NCBI GenBank assembly: GCA_021234155.1
Contig: JAJEKV010000042.1
Location: forward strand, 2,169,257 to 2,233,256
DNA: 64,000 nucleotides
Direction: 5' to 3'
From: Isoetes taiwanensis
Taxonomy: Eukaryota; Streptophyta; Lycopodiopsida; Isoetales; Isoetaceae
Below are positions 1-12,445 of the stretch, in pieces (the first letter of the stretch is position 1; every line of letters starts with the position of its first letter). Under the pieces are notes generated by a model. That model was given only the letters and a program-made list of their open reading frames with translations. It did not search any database and was not told the origin of the DNA. The position numbers were made by a program, and so were the translations under genes.

Positions 1-1434
1 TTGACATTGCTTAATGTATCTGGCAATGTCCTTCTTCATACGTGGCCAATAGTAGCTGGAGCGAATCTTAAAGTAGGTCTTCATGAAACCTGCATGTCCA
101 GCTATAGGACTGTTGTGTGTATCATGAAGAATAAGCCTACGGACTCCTGAAGTCTCGGATACACACAACTTATCTTTGTAATAAAGCAGATTGCCCTCAT
201 TCTTATAAGAGCGGAAAGCCTCACGCTCCTTATCTGTGCGTGCCTCTTTGGCTAAACTGCTCCACACTTTACGGAATTCTGGATCCGTAGCCAAAGTTTG
301 CTCTATTTGCTTCCCAAACTCACTGGTGAGCATAGAAATTGCATTACAATGGGTTCGGGTTACCAAGGGATGGCGTGACAAAGCATCCGCAACCACATTG
401 TGCTTACCAGGCTTATACATAATCTCAAAGTCATACTCCTCAAGAAATTCCATCCATCTTCTCTGACGGAGATTGAGATTTGGCTGGGTAGAAAGATAAC
501 GGAGACTCTGGTGATCCGTATCTAGCTGGAATCTCCTACCAAGAAGGTAGTGTCTCCAGATCCGTAAAGCGCGGACAACTGCTAACAATTCCTGATCATG
601 GGTAGGGTATCGCTGTTCGGTCTCATTCATCTTCTTAGAATCATAGGCAATAACCCTCCCTTCCTGCATTAGGACTCCCCCGGTAGCAATTTTACTGGCA
701 TCAGTTGCTACTAGCTTATCCTTCTCTGGGTCTGGCAACGTGAGGACTGGTGCTGACGTCAAAGCATCCTTAAGTTTCTGAAAACTTACCTGGACCTTTG
801 CCTTCCAATGTTCGACCCAATCCTTGACTTTCTCATGCTTTGTAAGGTCGGTGAGAGGCGCTGCAATTTTGGCAAAATCCTTGACAAACTTCCGGTAATA
901 TCCTGCCAGGCCCAAAAAACTCCTGACCTCTGAAACATTACCCGGGATGGGCCAATTCTTGACTGCCTCTATCTTTGCTGGATCTGTAGCAATTCCCTCG
1001 GCTGAAATCACATGCCCCAGATAATCCACCTTTGGTGTGGAAAACTTGCACTTAGAGAACTTTGCAAAGAGCTGGTGACGTCTTAGCTTCCGCAAGGCCA
1101 TCCGAAGGTGCTTCTCATGCTCCTCAAGGGTCTTACTATAGATGAGAATGTCGTCAAAGAAAATGACAACAAAATCATCCAAGTATTCTCGGAAGACATC
1201 ATTCATCAACTGCATAAAAGTTGCGGGGGCATTAGTTAAACCAAAAGGCATAACTGTAAATTCATAATGCCCGTATCTGATGCAGCGGTTATGGATGTCC
1301 TCCTCTTTTTTATTTGTATCGGTGATACCCGCGGCATAAGTCAATTTTGAGAAGTATTTGGCCCTTGCAATTTGGTCCATAAGGTCATGCACTCTAGGTA
1401 AAGCATAGCGATTTTTTATACGTATGCTTGTTGA
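1..1434 (-). CDS. Gypsy polyprotein fragment: RT, RNase H, integrase N-terminus
   Basis: One frame stays open from about 1434 to the left edge. Visible in order: RT motif YGHYEFTVMPFGLTNAP, the catalytic FFDD (codons at 1150-1161) inside VVIFFDDILIYSK, the LGHVIS segment, the connection LAGYYRKFVKDFAKIAAPL, RNase H with TDASK and LDTDHQSLRYLS, and the integrase zinc-binding region with LHDTHNSP, GHAGF and YYWPRMKKDI. The enzyme copies element RNA into DNA in cytoplasmic particles and begins integration. About 478 codons are seen, so it is partial at both ends. The RT stretch around 1290-1360 is eroded but in frame (residues normally reading LRSGYHQI are changed). At about 1435-1440 a frameshift separates it from the RT N-terminus. 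Confidence 0.9.
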
Positions 1435-1800
1435 GCTCTTAGATAGTCAATGCACATCCTCACATCAGAGCCATCCTTCTTCTTAACAAAGAGAATAGAA
1501 GACACCAAAGGTGAAACACTGGAGTGAATGAACCCTAGGTTCAACCCAAAGCTCACGGAATTTGCTTCAGCAAGCTACCTTGCTTTCAGAGAGGACTCAT
1601 GCGGGTATGGCCCTAGCAGTAGGCTTAGTGCCTAGTTCAAAGCTATCTCACATTCCACCCCTCACGAGAAAGGAGGAAGTTTTGCGGATCTCATACGCGG
1701 AAAAAAGATCCTTAAATTCCACGAGAAGATTGGCAATGTTCTGCGGCAGTAAATGGACTACCTTGCAGCAGCATGTCCAGGCTCAATGGAGGCAAGTCAC
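1435..1800 (-). pseudogene. Gypsy RT N-terminal segment, frameshifted
   Basis: In broken frames this gives GFIHSSVSPLVSSILFVKKKDG-like RT sequence (about 1470-1540), preceded by ELGTKPTARA (about 1610-1650) and an LLVEFKDLF segment. These are the usual residues leading into a Ty3/gypsy RT domain. At least two frame changes and a stop interrupt it. It joins the open frame to its left after the shift near 1435-1440. The indels lie near CAG/CTG and homopolymers, so decay and sequencing error cannot be separated here. Confidence 0.7.
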
Positions 1801-1924
1801 GATAGCATAAAGTACTTTATCGCTGCGTCAAGGCTTTATCTAATTGCACGATGGAGCATGGGTATAATGGGGTTTAATGGATCACCTTTTATATAGTTAC
1901 AAGGGCTCCATTAATTTGCATTGA

Positions 1925-2215
1925 AGGTCACTTCCCATTTCTCGCGCTTGATCCTATTGGCTTTCCACGGGCCAAGATTCCATGCCAACAATAAGATCAT
2001 ACTTTACTTGGAGTATCCATTGGCACAAACGCTGGCGGTACATATTGAAGGGTTATCACGGCGGCCATTTGTATGTCGGATCTTACCTTGGCTACAAAGT
2101 CCTTTGGTCTCGATGCGGATCTCAAGGGTCTCAAGTTTCAATACTTGGGCCGTGCAGGAGAAGCAAAATTATGGGTACTGCAGGTATCCATAAGAATAAC
2201 AAAGGTTCTTGTCTA
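1925..2215 (-). pseudogene. Retroviral-type aspartic protease remnant of the gypsy element
   Basis: The reverse complement reads FVILMDTCSTHNFASP at about 2160-2207. This matches the D-[ST]-G-[ST] protease active-site region, with the glycine position read as cysteine. About 200 bp further along the element, a GMEWL-like segment (about 1955-1986) and KREKWEVTF follow, as expected at the protease C-terminus and linker. A stop follows the active-site stretch, so the domain is not open. Its place between RT and the putative gag region supports the call. Confidence 0.6.
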
Positions 2216-3017
2216 CGGCCTATAGCAGAAATAGCGGCGGGCTGACTTTCAACGTGCGGTTTCAACATAACTACAAAAATATGAGGCCTTGCGGTAAAGA
2301 TATACTCATTGAGCCTCCTGTCAGCGAGGGTGGTGAGAGACTGGATAATTCAGTCGAGGTTGGCCTTGGCTAGCTGAGCGGTTTTGTGTGACATAAGGGC
2401 AGCTACTTGCATCGTAATGTTGGGCGCATACACCCTAAAACATGCCTTATCCTTGTGAGGTTATTGGCAGGCCTCTTTGGGGAATAGGCGAAGTAAGAGG
2501 TCAGAGATGGAGCTACCTATTGTGGGCTTATCAGCTTTTGGGGTGAAGGTGACTTTCTTATCATGTATTTGAATTTTTCTTTGAGGGTCGAGGACTTGGA
2601 GAAGCGAGGCTTGTCACGGTCAATGTAAGGCTGGGAAATAGAGGCCGAACCCAGCCCGTGCTTATTCTTTAGTATGTCCTCCTCACGAGGCTTAATGCAC
2701 TTAGCCTGCGGCCTACGCAGCGATTTCCAGGTCTATGGCTGGCAATTTCTTTGGTGATGGTGCCAACCCTTCAATATATCCTTCCACTTGCCCACTCTTC
2801 TCATTCATACGGCACATATAGCTCAGCGCATGGTGACGCTTCCGTCGATTATAGGCTTGGCCGACATACCATACTGCTCAACACGTAGAGAAAGTGCATG
2901 CATTTGGCACTTGTGTACGAGGCACATAGTCGCGACTTAAAGCCTTTGCAAACTTCTTAAGCTTGCATGCTGCTCCTATCTAGATGTTTAGCTCTAGCAT
3001 AACCTTTCCACCAAATC

Positions 3018-3509
3018 CTAGTACACTTTTGTGAGGTTGGTGGTGGCAACCTTCACGTATCCTTCGGTCATACCATATGATTTCCAAGTGCTTTCATCTG
3101 CGTCTAGCTTGATTCGCATTAAGACCTCCTGGATTTCCAATATTTGGGGCTGCTTCATGTTCTTCCATATACTTGTAATGTTTGTGTCCGCAGTCTTGCG
3201 GTATTCCTTATCCCTTCTTGGCATGGTGACGGCCCAGAGACGGATGACTCCAGTTGAGGTGTTAGTGCACGTAATGAAGGCGTGATGGCACTCTAAGCTA
3301 GAGAGAAGCTTCTTAGAGTAAACATCATGGTGCCTCTTAAATGCGAACTTGCAGATTAATGTAGTGCGGTCGCGGATAGTTGCTTTCGGTTGGTGGACTG
3401 CGGTAATGGCTGGTAACTTTCCGGTCCATTTGAGTCGCGAGGAAGCTACTTGGAGGTTTGCGTTCAACACATAGGCTTGGAGCTTCGATGAGGCGGCGTT
3501 CATAATCAT
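3018..3509 (-). CDS. Unrecognised 163-residue ORF in gag position
   Basis: An open frame with Met start and a basic, helix-prone composition (segments such as KFAFKRHHDVYSKKLLSS and WAVTMPRRDKEYRK). I see no zinc knuckle and no capsid motif that I can name. It lies about 0.8 kb upstream of the protease remnant on the same strand, where Gag would be, and that is the only basis for linking it to the gypsy element. The sequence between it and the protease (2215-3018) has no sustained frame. Confidence 0.3.
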   Translation of the reverse strand: MIMNAASSKLQAYVLNANLQVASSRLKWTGKLPAITAVHQPKATIRDRTTLICKFAFKRHHDVYSKKLLSSLECHHAFITCTNTSTGVIRLWAVTMPRRDKEYRKTADTNITSIWKNMKQPQILEIQEVLMRIKLDADESTWKSYGMTEGYVKVATTNLTKVY

Positions 3510-3510
3510 A

Positions 3511-6000
3511 AGCTCCTGTTAGAGGGTAAAGGCGAGCGTTGAGCGGGTGTAAGCCCATGGGCATGCACCATCTAAGCGGGGAAGAGGAGAAAGATAAGCA
3601 ATTTCATCCCACTTGTCATAATAAAGAAGTGAAGCGACCAATAGCAATAACGGGGGCAACAAAAGCAGGAATTAAAGAAAATAGCTTTTATTACGAAAAC
3701 AAAGTCCTTAGTTACATCAGTATTCTGATAAAAGATGGATTTACAACACAACTTGCTTGGTGTACATCCCCTCACAAAACTTGAGGTTATGTACAAGCGA
3801 TCTAAGCAAGAAACACTGCGTAGACAAAAAATTTGTGGAGATCGGGCCCCTGGGGCTGCGTGAGAAGGGAGTCTGAGAGATAGATGCTTGAATGCTTTCA
3901 TACCATGCGGCGACTTTATGTCACCAGAGCCCATGCACGAATGATCTCATCTTTGGTAATCCAAAAGTAGGATTAATGATCGGCCAAGTTGAAGAGGTCG
4001 AAGTGCATAGAAGATCTGCCGGAGATGATCATTTGCATCTGCAAAGGCTTCGTTTCATATCCCAATATAGTTCCGCGTCAGGGGAAGTGCAAGCTGCGGT
4101 GCTGGCGTGCTCCGCGAGGATATTAACAACTTCAAACCCTTAATGGGGTCATGGGGCTCGCCTTCATCCTCTGGTTCCTCTTCCTCATACCATCATCCTC
4201 TTCATACTTTCCATCCTCTTCTTCATAGCCACCTTTCAGTGGGCTAGATCCTCTTTGTCATAGTTCTTGAGGGTATTAAGGTCTTAGGCTCTCTTCCACT
4301 TCATGGAATGCGTAAGGCGGCAAGGATGAATGTATCTGAGAATGATTCCTTATACTTCAACTCTAAAAGAGAGACAAGTATTGTAGGAAAAGACAATTTA
4401 ATTGTAATTGACAATACAATGAAACATAAAAGAAAAATATCTACCATGTGATGGCTCATTAGGAAAATGCGATAAAAATTACATAGATAGGCAATACAAA
4501 GATCTATAATTGTCCAGAGACATATTTAAAATTAGGTTCTCATCTTCCTCCATAGAATTTGTGACGTTAGCGCATTAAGGTAGTCTTTGGGACTAGCGAG
4601 AGAAGCTGACTCGAGCTCTTGCATCGATTGTAGTAAGAACCAAATAGCAGTCTTGCGCGACAAGGAAGGCGCTATATTAAGCGCCAGCCACCCGTCCCAA
4701 TGCCACTATAGCAAGATCCGTCGAATCAAGCGTGATAGTGGTGGCATGATAATCAATCTTCTTGGCCCAGCCCGCCAAATTGGATGGTACGCAGTGCCAC
4801 CCAAGATAGCCGGATGGAGGCCTAAATGCTTGAAGAAGAAAGAACCTCATCTTGTCGAATTGAGAAAAGGGAAAAAGCTCGGGTCAAGTGATTTGCCCAT
4901 TGCCTTAATCTGTGGATCCCTTGAGATTTCTCTCTTTTTCGAAGTTGGTCGGTATTCTCTCACCGCTTTCGGCCTCTTCCTTTTCATTCGAAGAGCCCAT
5001 CTTTGCATCACAAGGCCTTCCTCACCCTGGTCACCTACGCCGCCAGTAATCTCAATGGGCTGACTTGCGGGGAAGGAGGTAAGCATGATGTATGGCCCCG
5101 CTCCTCGAGGAGAACATGGATCATCGGTCGGTATTATGAACTGCCGGAGAGACAAAAGGTCTCAAGCGGGCTCTATCTCGCTTTGGCTGGAATGCAAAAC
5201 AAACCTTGGGCTTACTTGGTGAATTTTTGCTTGGCGTTGTAGTAAACCGAGGGAGTCATCTTAGCGAACTTCTGCTTGAGGTCGCCTAGGACTTCTATCT
5301 TTACTTAGGCCGCATGTCGGCGATGTGTAATAAGCCCACATGATATCCTCAAAAATGAGAGATACTCTTGGTTGTTCAAGAGTATGGTGGGGAAGAAAGA
5401 TCTAGCCCTTCAAGCCGAGGGGCTTTATCACGCGACTGTCGGTGCCTCGGTAACCCGATTCTTTCCATCTTGCAAAATCTTGCTGTCGGCGACTTCATCT
5501 CATCCTCCAGATCAGGGGAATGTAGTGGTAGATTACTCTGCAGGTATCATTCATCCTCTATGTCTTTGGTCCATGATCGCCCGATTAAAAAGCGAGCCTC
5601 AAAGCAGGCTTCGGGGTCTGTAGTGACAATGGGAAGGTGGGTCCCTCTTCTCCTAGCCCTAAGAACATTAGATGCGTGGTCATCATCCCCAACATCTCTA
5701 CCAAGGTGTTGAAGTCGAGGTATAGCTGGAAGTCACGCCCGTTGAAGACACATGCAGGGCACAATCTCTTCGTGGGCCCGAAGAAAACGTATAGTGGATG
5801 GCGGCTTGCATGTTGTGGATGAGATCCACTTGCTGCGACAAATGAGGTGGAAGCCCGCATCAAAGGCAGCGAGTCCCAATGCTCACCATCGGTACCAGCA
5901 TTTGCTGAGTAGAGGCGGTCCCATGAGCAAAGAACAAGGGAGGAGGGAGGAGGAAAGTATTGATAAGAAAAATGGAACCCTAATATACAAAAAGTGACTT
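3511..6000. other. Unassigned segment, no gene recognised
   Basis: Composition is more GC-rich than the DNA to the right. Several short frames overlap on both strands (for example 4587-5063 plus, 4847-5155 minus, 5585-5863 minus), but none carries a motif I recognise. A CT-rich stretch at 4160-4240 would read as an acidic Glu/Asp-rich linker on the minus strand. It could be the 5' leader, gag or LTR of the gypsy element to its left, or older debris. No TG...CA boundaries or direct repeats could be found by eye. Confidence 0.4.
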
Positions 6001-6239
6001 TATACCTTTTGGCACGTTTTTCCTAGGTCACAAAAATAATATTAAAAAGATATTATTTATTTTAACGAAAATTTTTTGTTAAATATATAAAAGTCATTAA
6101 AAATCTGAGGTTTGACTCCATAACTTCCAAAAAACATATTTACATATATATACTCATAAAAGCTTTTACAATATCCTTTACCACCCCAGTGCAGGACCAC
6201 ACTTAAAACAATTAAAAGAAAAAGAAGAAACCATGGTAC

Positions 6240-7515
6240 ATTTGTTCAAAAAAACTCTATGTGGTTATGTGGAGGTGTGGTTTATTAAGAAGAAAACTGA
6301 TGTAGGTTTTTTAAGGCTGCAAGCTTTTTTTTTTGAAGGTGTAGTTTTTTTTTTTTAGGTGTGTGGTTTCATTTTGCGGAAGTGTAGTTTTTTTTTTTTT
6401 TTAAAGATGAGTTGTTTTTAAGAGGATGTTGTTTACGAGGTGTAGTTTTATAATAAGGTGTTGTTTTAAGTAGCTATTTTTAGGAAATATGGTTTTAAGA
6501 TTCAATGGATTTATAAGTAGGTGTAGTTTTTAAGTAGGCACATTTTTCTAAGGAAGTATAGTTTTACGAGAAGTGGTGTTATGATTTTTTAAGTCTAGGT
6601 GTTATTTTTTTTTGAAGTGTAGTTTGTAAGTGAGTGTAGTTTTAAGCGGTACATTTTGGAAAGAAGTATGGGTTTTGAGGGTGTGGTGGTTTGTAAGTGG
6701 GTGTAGTTCTTAAGTGGTTTGTTTTCTAATGAAGTATGGTTTTACGAGAGTGGGTGTAGTTTATAACTAGGTGTAGTTTTTTTAAGAAGCTATTTCTAAA
6801 AAGTATGGTTTTGGAGTGTAGTTTTAAGTAGCTATTTGTTAAGGAAATATATGTGGTTTTTTAAGGTGTGGTTTATAAGTAGGTGTAATTTTTTAAGTAG
6901 GCTGTTTTCTAAGGAAGTATAGTATTACGGAAGTGGTATGATTTTTTAAGAAGTCACAGAGTGTTGTTTTTTTGAGGTGTAGTTTATAAGTGAGGTGTAG
7001 TTTTTAGCGGTACATTTTGGAAAAAGAAGTATGGGTTTTTGAGGGTGTGGTTTTATAAGTTGGTGTAGTTCTTAAGTGGTTGTTTTCTAATGAGTATGGT
7101 TTTTACGAAGTGGTGTAGTTTATAACTAGGTGTAGTTTTAAGAAGCTATTTTTAAGGAAGTATGGTTTTGGAGGTGTGGTTTATATAGTGGGTGTAGTTT
7201 TTGGTAGGATTTTGTTTTTTTTTTAGGGAGAGTATGGTTTTTGAGTATATTTTATAAGTAGATGTAGTTTCTAAGAAGTGGCTATATTTTAAGGAAGTAT
7301 GGTTTTCTAAAATTGGTGTCAGTTAACGACTAGACATAGTTTTTCAAGTAGCTATTTCTTAAGTAAGTATAGTTTTTTTTTGAGTTGTAATTTATAACTA
7401 TGTGTAGTTTCTAGTAACTATTTTGATTAAAAGTAGGTTTTTCTTAAGAAGTAAGAGTATAGTTTTTTAGTTGTAATTTATAACTATGTATAGTTTCTAG
7501 TAACTATTTTTGATT
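6240..7515 (+). repeat. T-rich degenerate minisatellite, about 60-70 bp unit
   Basis: The same phrases recur for about 1.3 kb: AAGGAAGTATGGTTTT, GAGGTGTGGTTTATAAGT, AGGTGTAGTTTTTAAGTAG and GCTATTTTT. Successive AAGTATGG anchors lie about 60-70 bp apart. Units vary by substitutions and T-run length, so the array is old or unreliably read in its homopolymers. The strand is almost free of C. No coding frame is present. A reverse-complement relative of the same unit lies at 18247-18577. Confidence 0.85.
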
Positions 7516-7568
7516 AGCAAACAATCGGATCAAATTTTTGCAATTATTCAAGATAATTCTCGACTCAC

Positions 7569-7853
7569 TTGTGGATTTTGAAGGGAAGCTTCGGTTCTTT
7601 GGAACAGCGATATTTGAAGCGAGATCTTTCACGAATACCCTCTTCCAAAAAGAATACACCTTTGTACCCGGTATGTAGAGTCGAAGTTGAAATCACACAA
7701 GCTTGGCTTGAAGAATTTCTTGGCAAAGAAACATTGTACACTTCTGAGGGATCTTTAAGGTTTTCAATGAGAATTCAACAACGAGGATTACTATCAAAAC
7801 TTTTAGGTGATCCTTTTTCAATTGAATTAGAAGAAGCTGAATCTTCAAATTGA
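7569..7853 (+). CDS. Hypothetical 94-residue ORF
   Basis: The frame includes ITQAWLEEFLGKETLY and LLSKLLGDPFSIELEEAESS, a plausible helical, acidic-tailed peptide. It sits between the minisatellite and the LINE, on the LINE's strand, so it might be a remnant of that element's upstream ORF. I do not recognise the family. The 7860-8220 stretch after it has only short frames. Confidence 0.25.
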   Translation: MWILKGSFGSLEQRYLKRDLSRIPSSKKNTPLYPVCRVEVEITQAWLEEFLGKETLYTSEGSLRFSMRIQQRGLLSKLLGDPFSIELEEAESSN

Positions 7854-8219
7854 CTTTTCAATAGTCGAAATTCTTCTAAATTGAATGCATTTCATGGTAT
7901 TAATTTGGATTCCAGGCTTTGCATAGTAGCATTTTAATTAAATTGCCAAATTAAGCTCCTCTTACCTTCTCTTACTGTCCATGTCTCCAACGCTACTCTG
8001 TTGTTTTTCCACGACTTCGTTCAAATTTGTTACCAAAATGTTACTAACCAAGAAACCCTAAACCTGATTTGCTTAGTCTTTTGCACAATTTCTGCGTCTC
8101 CTCCATCGATCGAAGCGTCTTCTCTTCTGATTAAGTCACGATACACAAAGCCTCGGCTTTCTAAATTTAAGTTTGGTATTGATTTCTCGACCCAAATTTG
8201 TTTCTTAAAATGCATCATA

Positions 8220-10720
8220 TGACGAGAGATGTCTTAGGAATGGGATAACCTTTCAAAAGATCACGGTCTTTTTATGGAGGGCACCTATCCTCAATGCCAA
8301 TGGAGTACCTATTCCTATGGTAATATCAGGCCAATCAAGAAAAGAGTTCGATCGACAATTGGCCGAGAAAATTTGGATCATCTTGATATCAAACTCGTCC
8401 GGACCTCGGCTTTTTGAAGGTATCCACCTTAATCATTTGCCATTATAAGCGAGAGAAAATCAAAACTTTATCAGCTTATAGCATCATTGTCTCTATTGAT
8501 AAAGTTAGGTCAAAATTGATAGACTTTGGGATCCTGCTTTGAGACTTAACAAATCCATTGTCATAAATTACATTTCTTGTTTGAGATGCCCATATATCTT
8601 AGTTAGTGTGGTAATTCGAGATACGCTAACTACGCTTAAGTTAGGGAGGTCGACCTTTGACACCTTCCGACTATCTTTTCTCCGTGACGCCCTAATCTTC
8701 CCATTGCGAGGAATATGATAAATATTTCATTACTTTTCCGGTCTCCATGATGGATCTTAGCCCAATTTATTGGGATGAAGATTGCTACGCAATCTTGCTC
8801 CTTTGGAAAATACATTTAGAGATTATTGCCCTTACAAACCTCCCAAATGCTATGTCGGCTAAATATCTCAAGCACATTCCAACATCAGGTACCTATCCTT
8901 GATTCTTCCCTCTACAAAGAGAGGGTCGAGACAAAGTGTCCCTTAGCTCCTTATCTTTTATCATTCGCTGTGACCAATTGACTAGAGCCATAATGTATCA
9001 TCAAAATATGGAAATATAAAAGGTCTAGTCATGCCAAACTCTTTAAATCAGAGTACGACTCTTTGCTACAATATGCGAGATGACTCCTTTTTCATTTACT
9101 TGCAAAATGATGTTAATAACATTGAATTCTTTGCTTGAGTCATTCAAATTTCGGTCAGGAGCCTCACGGTATTCAATTGAAATTCTGAGAAATCGGTAAT
9201 TGTGGTGCTCAAATTACTCACGATATTGCTGGGATTAAGTGTGTTAAATAATCAAGCCACTAAGTTACTAGGCATGCCTTTAGGTCTAGATATTAACATC
9301 AAGACTCTTTGGAGCCCTATTGTCGACAAAATCAAAAGGAAGCTGAATAATTATGGCAGTTACTTGCCTCTCTCACAAATTTGGCGAGAACCATTATTGC
9401 AAATTCTGTCATTGCCAGTTCACATGTCTATTTATAACCCGACTCTCATTGCACCCAAATGCATCTGCTCACGTGACTAGAGGATCATTAGGAACTTTGC
9501 TCACGGGGAAAAAGAAGCATCTTGTTATTTGGAACTATGTCCTTTAGAAGAAATGCGCTGAGTGGCCTTAGATGCCAAAACCTTAGGCTCCAGCTTGTAC
9601 CTAGAGTGGAAAGTATATATGGAAGCACTCTTTCAAAAAGAGAAGAAATCTTTGACCTCTTTGAGATTTCTTCCTCTTTGAATTTCAAAGAGTGTTATTA
9701 GGGGACATTACGCATTTGATCATGTCGGCTTCCTCCTTTCGGTTTTAGTGATATCAAAACTTGCTGCAAACACCTCACCTCTGATGAAATTTATTGGTGG
9801 CTGGAATTATGTATCTAAAGCTTTAAATTGATGGGGCTCATCATGACATGAGTATCTTACGGAATTGAAACCTATCAAAAAAGAGACAACATTTGGCCAT
9901 TATTCATCCAAAGATATATATAGGAAATATGATTTGCATAACAATGTTTTGTAATCAGAGTGACCTCACAGACTGAGGCTGGTATTTGGATCTCTTGGAC
10001 TAGACTTAAGGCCAAGATCCGAGAGGTGCTTCTGTTAAGAACGCTTTATAAACACATTATGAGGATTGTATAAAATCTGAATATAGATGCTAATCCTATT
10101 CCAGCGAAATGATTGGCACTTTTGAACAACAAAACTTTTATAAAGTATCTGTCTATGCCTGGTACAACTACTTCAATCGCCATCCAAAGCGGCTACTAAC
10201 GGCATATCAATGAGCAAGTTGAAAAGGTCTTTTTAAAAAGCTCATTTGGAATTCTTATTGTGGCCCCAAAATCCCTTATTTCAGCTGGCTTATTGCAAAT
10301 AAAGTGTCCCCTAACCTCCATGATATTTGTAAGCATCGAGTCATCAAAATATTCGTTGGTACGGTACTCAACAAATGCTTTCCCCTCGTGCCCTTTGGGT
10401 TGTCACTGTGGAATCTATGGAACATATTTTTGGTTGTCCTAAACTAAATAGCTTATGATCACGGTTTTGAGTGAATTTCAATATTCATAAACACAGCTTC
10501 AATTCTCGACTTCTTGATGTGAACAATAATGCTTTCAAAGGAATACTATTTGCTTTATCTTTTTTTATGGAATATTTGGGAAACATAAGGCAGATGTTTT
10601 ATATGGAGATTACAATTTATCTATTTTTACGGATTAAAGCTGCGGGTTATTTATGACTTAGAGCTAAGCTGCAGCGGCACAAAAATAAATATTTGATGCT
10701 CATTATGATCGGCTTTGGAA
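8220..10720 (+). mobile_element. L1-type LINE, 3' half of ORF2, decayed
   Basis: Translating across frames gives the plant L1 RT series: RGSRQSVPLAPYLFSF (about 8930-8985), a YADD-type catalytic site read as tatgcgagatgactcc (about 9073-9088, one extra base), ATKLLGMPLGLDINIKTLW (about 9258-9320, the LG-x-P-LG hallmark), then SPIVDKIKRKLNNY. Around 10250-10445 remnants of the C-terminal zinc-binding (zf-RVT-like) region appear, including a GMEHIFGCP-like phrase. The region before 8900 carries weaker finger-domain remnants. Many frameshifts break the ORF. No clear poly(A) tail or target duplication was found, so the ends are approximate. Confidence 0.8.
9202..9480 (+). pseudogene. Longest surviving LINE RT frame (palm/thumb)
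   Basis: This 92-codon frame holds NQATKLLGMPLGLDINIKTL and WSPIVDKIKRKLNN, conserved RT sequence just after the catalytic site in plant L1 elements. It begins after the YADD position at about 9080 and ends in a frameshift at about 9480. It is a fragment of the LINE polyprotein and not a separate gene. Confidence 0.75.
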
Positions 10721-12445
10721 TCTTGTGGGCATTTTGTTGGATCTTATAATATATTTGAAATTGAATTGTCATGGAATAATACTAATCTTTGATTCTGTTT
10801 CTCCTAGAATATCTTTGGAGCTTTGCAAATTATAAGCTTTCGATCTACAATTTGATGAAGAAATTTGAAGCATCAAAATATATTGGTCATCCTGCGTAGA
10901 CGACAAGAATCTGAGACTTCAGTGCAAACTCGGATGGATTCTACAGGTTCTGGCGGACAGGACATGTTAAGAGGGAAGTTATATGAAAAAATAAATGGGA
11001 TCCCCATAAAATTGAGTGGGCTAAGGAATTGTGAGGGGAGACTCATTTAATATTATTATTGCTCTATGCGATACTTCATGGACATGACAGGATAGACAAT
11101 TCGAATTCTGAGGAGAGAGTGCTACTATTACCATAGAGGCTGACGATTCATTATGAAATTTACTCTCATCCACTTATATTCCACTTGTAACTCAAAGCAG
11201 TGATTGAGATTGTAGATTGGGGAAGAACTTCATACAATTCTCCATCCACATTCAGAGACCACTTCCACTTTCTTGACACCTATAATTTCTGATATCTACC
11301 TCAATTTTATATACTCGCATTTTGCAGTTGTTGGTAAGAAATCTACGAAATGTAGTGGGCTTCATCGACAAATGCTTGATATTTTGTTTTCTTGGAAAGG
11401 ATCTTTGCCATCCGCTGACAACATTCTCATAGGATGAAATTGCTATGTTCTCAATCATATTAATGATCTATATATTCTTGCTATTTTATATTTGGGACTT
11501 TCTAAGTCCAAAACTTTCAAAAATAGAAATCTTCTTGTGCCTTAAAATTCAGATCAAAGTGTGAGGATTAGTCTTCAAAATATGTGCTATTTCTTCCCAT
11601 CTTTTGCCATAGCATAAGCGACAATGTCAAACTAATGATACTTCATACGTTTGGAACCATTAGATTAGTACTTCTCTAAAGCCAATGAATCTTATACTTA
11701 CTTGCTCTAGCTTGCATTGGTTGCAAAACAAATATATGGAGTGTGTCTTATTAAAATATAAGCTAAGTGGGAGACCACACTAAGGGGTTTATTCTTTGGA
11801 ATCCTAATTTTTAAATGCAATCTAGCGATCTATAACCATCCTCCTTTTGGAGGCTTTGAAATTATGGCTGGAGGCAGAGCGGTTTCTCTTACACTGGCCA
11901 TTTGGGGCATTTCATGATTCAAAAATACATGTTTGGAAGTTAACAAATATGTTCAAAAGAGGTATCATACATCAAACTAATGATACTTTTCCCATTTAAA
12001 TCACTAAACTAGATCTATGAAGTCAATAACTCTGATGCCTATGCCTTATGGCTTGCGGTGATTATGACAAGATCGTGGAATATGCCATCACAAAATCACT
12101 AAATGTAAGAGGGAAAGTGTCATCTTTGAAAGTTTGTCTCCCCAATCATAGCATACGCTTTTGGACACTTCAAAGCTGTTGGAGGCCCGGTAAATCTCTT
12201 GGATTCCATATGGCCATTTGAGACATTTTTGGAGCAGTTTAAAACACATGTTTTGGAAGTTAAAAATATGCTCCAAGCGAGGGGCATCATGTCTCAACCT
12301 AATGATGCACATTACATTTGGCAATAACTAGGCTGGAAAGCCAATAACTCGATATACGACACCATATCTTGCACTAATTGCGAGAACAAATGCGTGGAGT
12401 GTGTCTTCATTAAAATCTGCACAAATGAAGATCAGCTAAGGGAGT
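10720..12445. repeat. AT-rich intergenic DNA with a dispersed unit (about 11690-12400)
   Basis: No gene is recognised. From about 11690 to 12400 phrases recur: ATGGAGTGTGTC, CATTAAAAT, GTTTATTCTTTGGAATCC, TTTGGAAGTTAACAAATATG and CAAACTAATGATAC. The same phrases return at 36590-37480, so this is a dispersed repeat with an internal period of a few hundred bases. Short ORFs (for example 12088-12324 minus) fall inside the repeat and have no recognisable domain. Confidence 0.55.

Larger units (their letters stand above)
1..3510 (-). mobile_element. Ty3/gypsy LTR retrotransposon, partial, truncated by the window edge
   Basis: Read on the minus strand, the order is a possible gag-region ORF (3509 to 3018), an aspartic protease remnant (about 2215 to 1925), reverse transcriptase (about 1800 to 830), RNase H (about 830 to 440) and the integrase zinc-binding region (about 200 to 1). 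Protease, RT, RNase H, integrase is the Ty3/gypsy gene order. The integrase core and 3' LTR would lie left of position 1. I could not define a 5' LTR above 3.5 kb. The RT-RNase H-integrase part is far better preserved than the gag/protease part. Domain identity rests on motifs; gag and outer limits are inference. Confidence 0.85.

Noticed and set aside
4587-5063. 158-codon plus ORF
   Set aside because: Overlapped by a minus ORF of similar length, no recognised motif, and no promoter or splice context. Not listed as a gene.
11252-12324. Possible leucine-rich-repeat or NBS-LRR fragment suggested by the repeated unit
   Set aside because: The translations do not show an LxxLxxL spacing in any frame. 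The DNA is better explained as a dispersed non-coding repeat.
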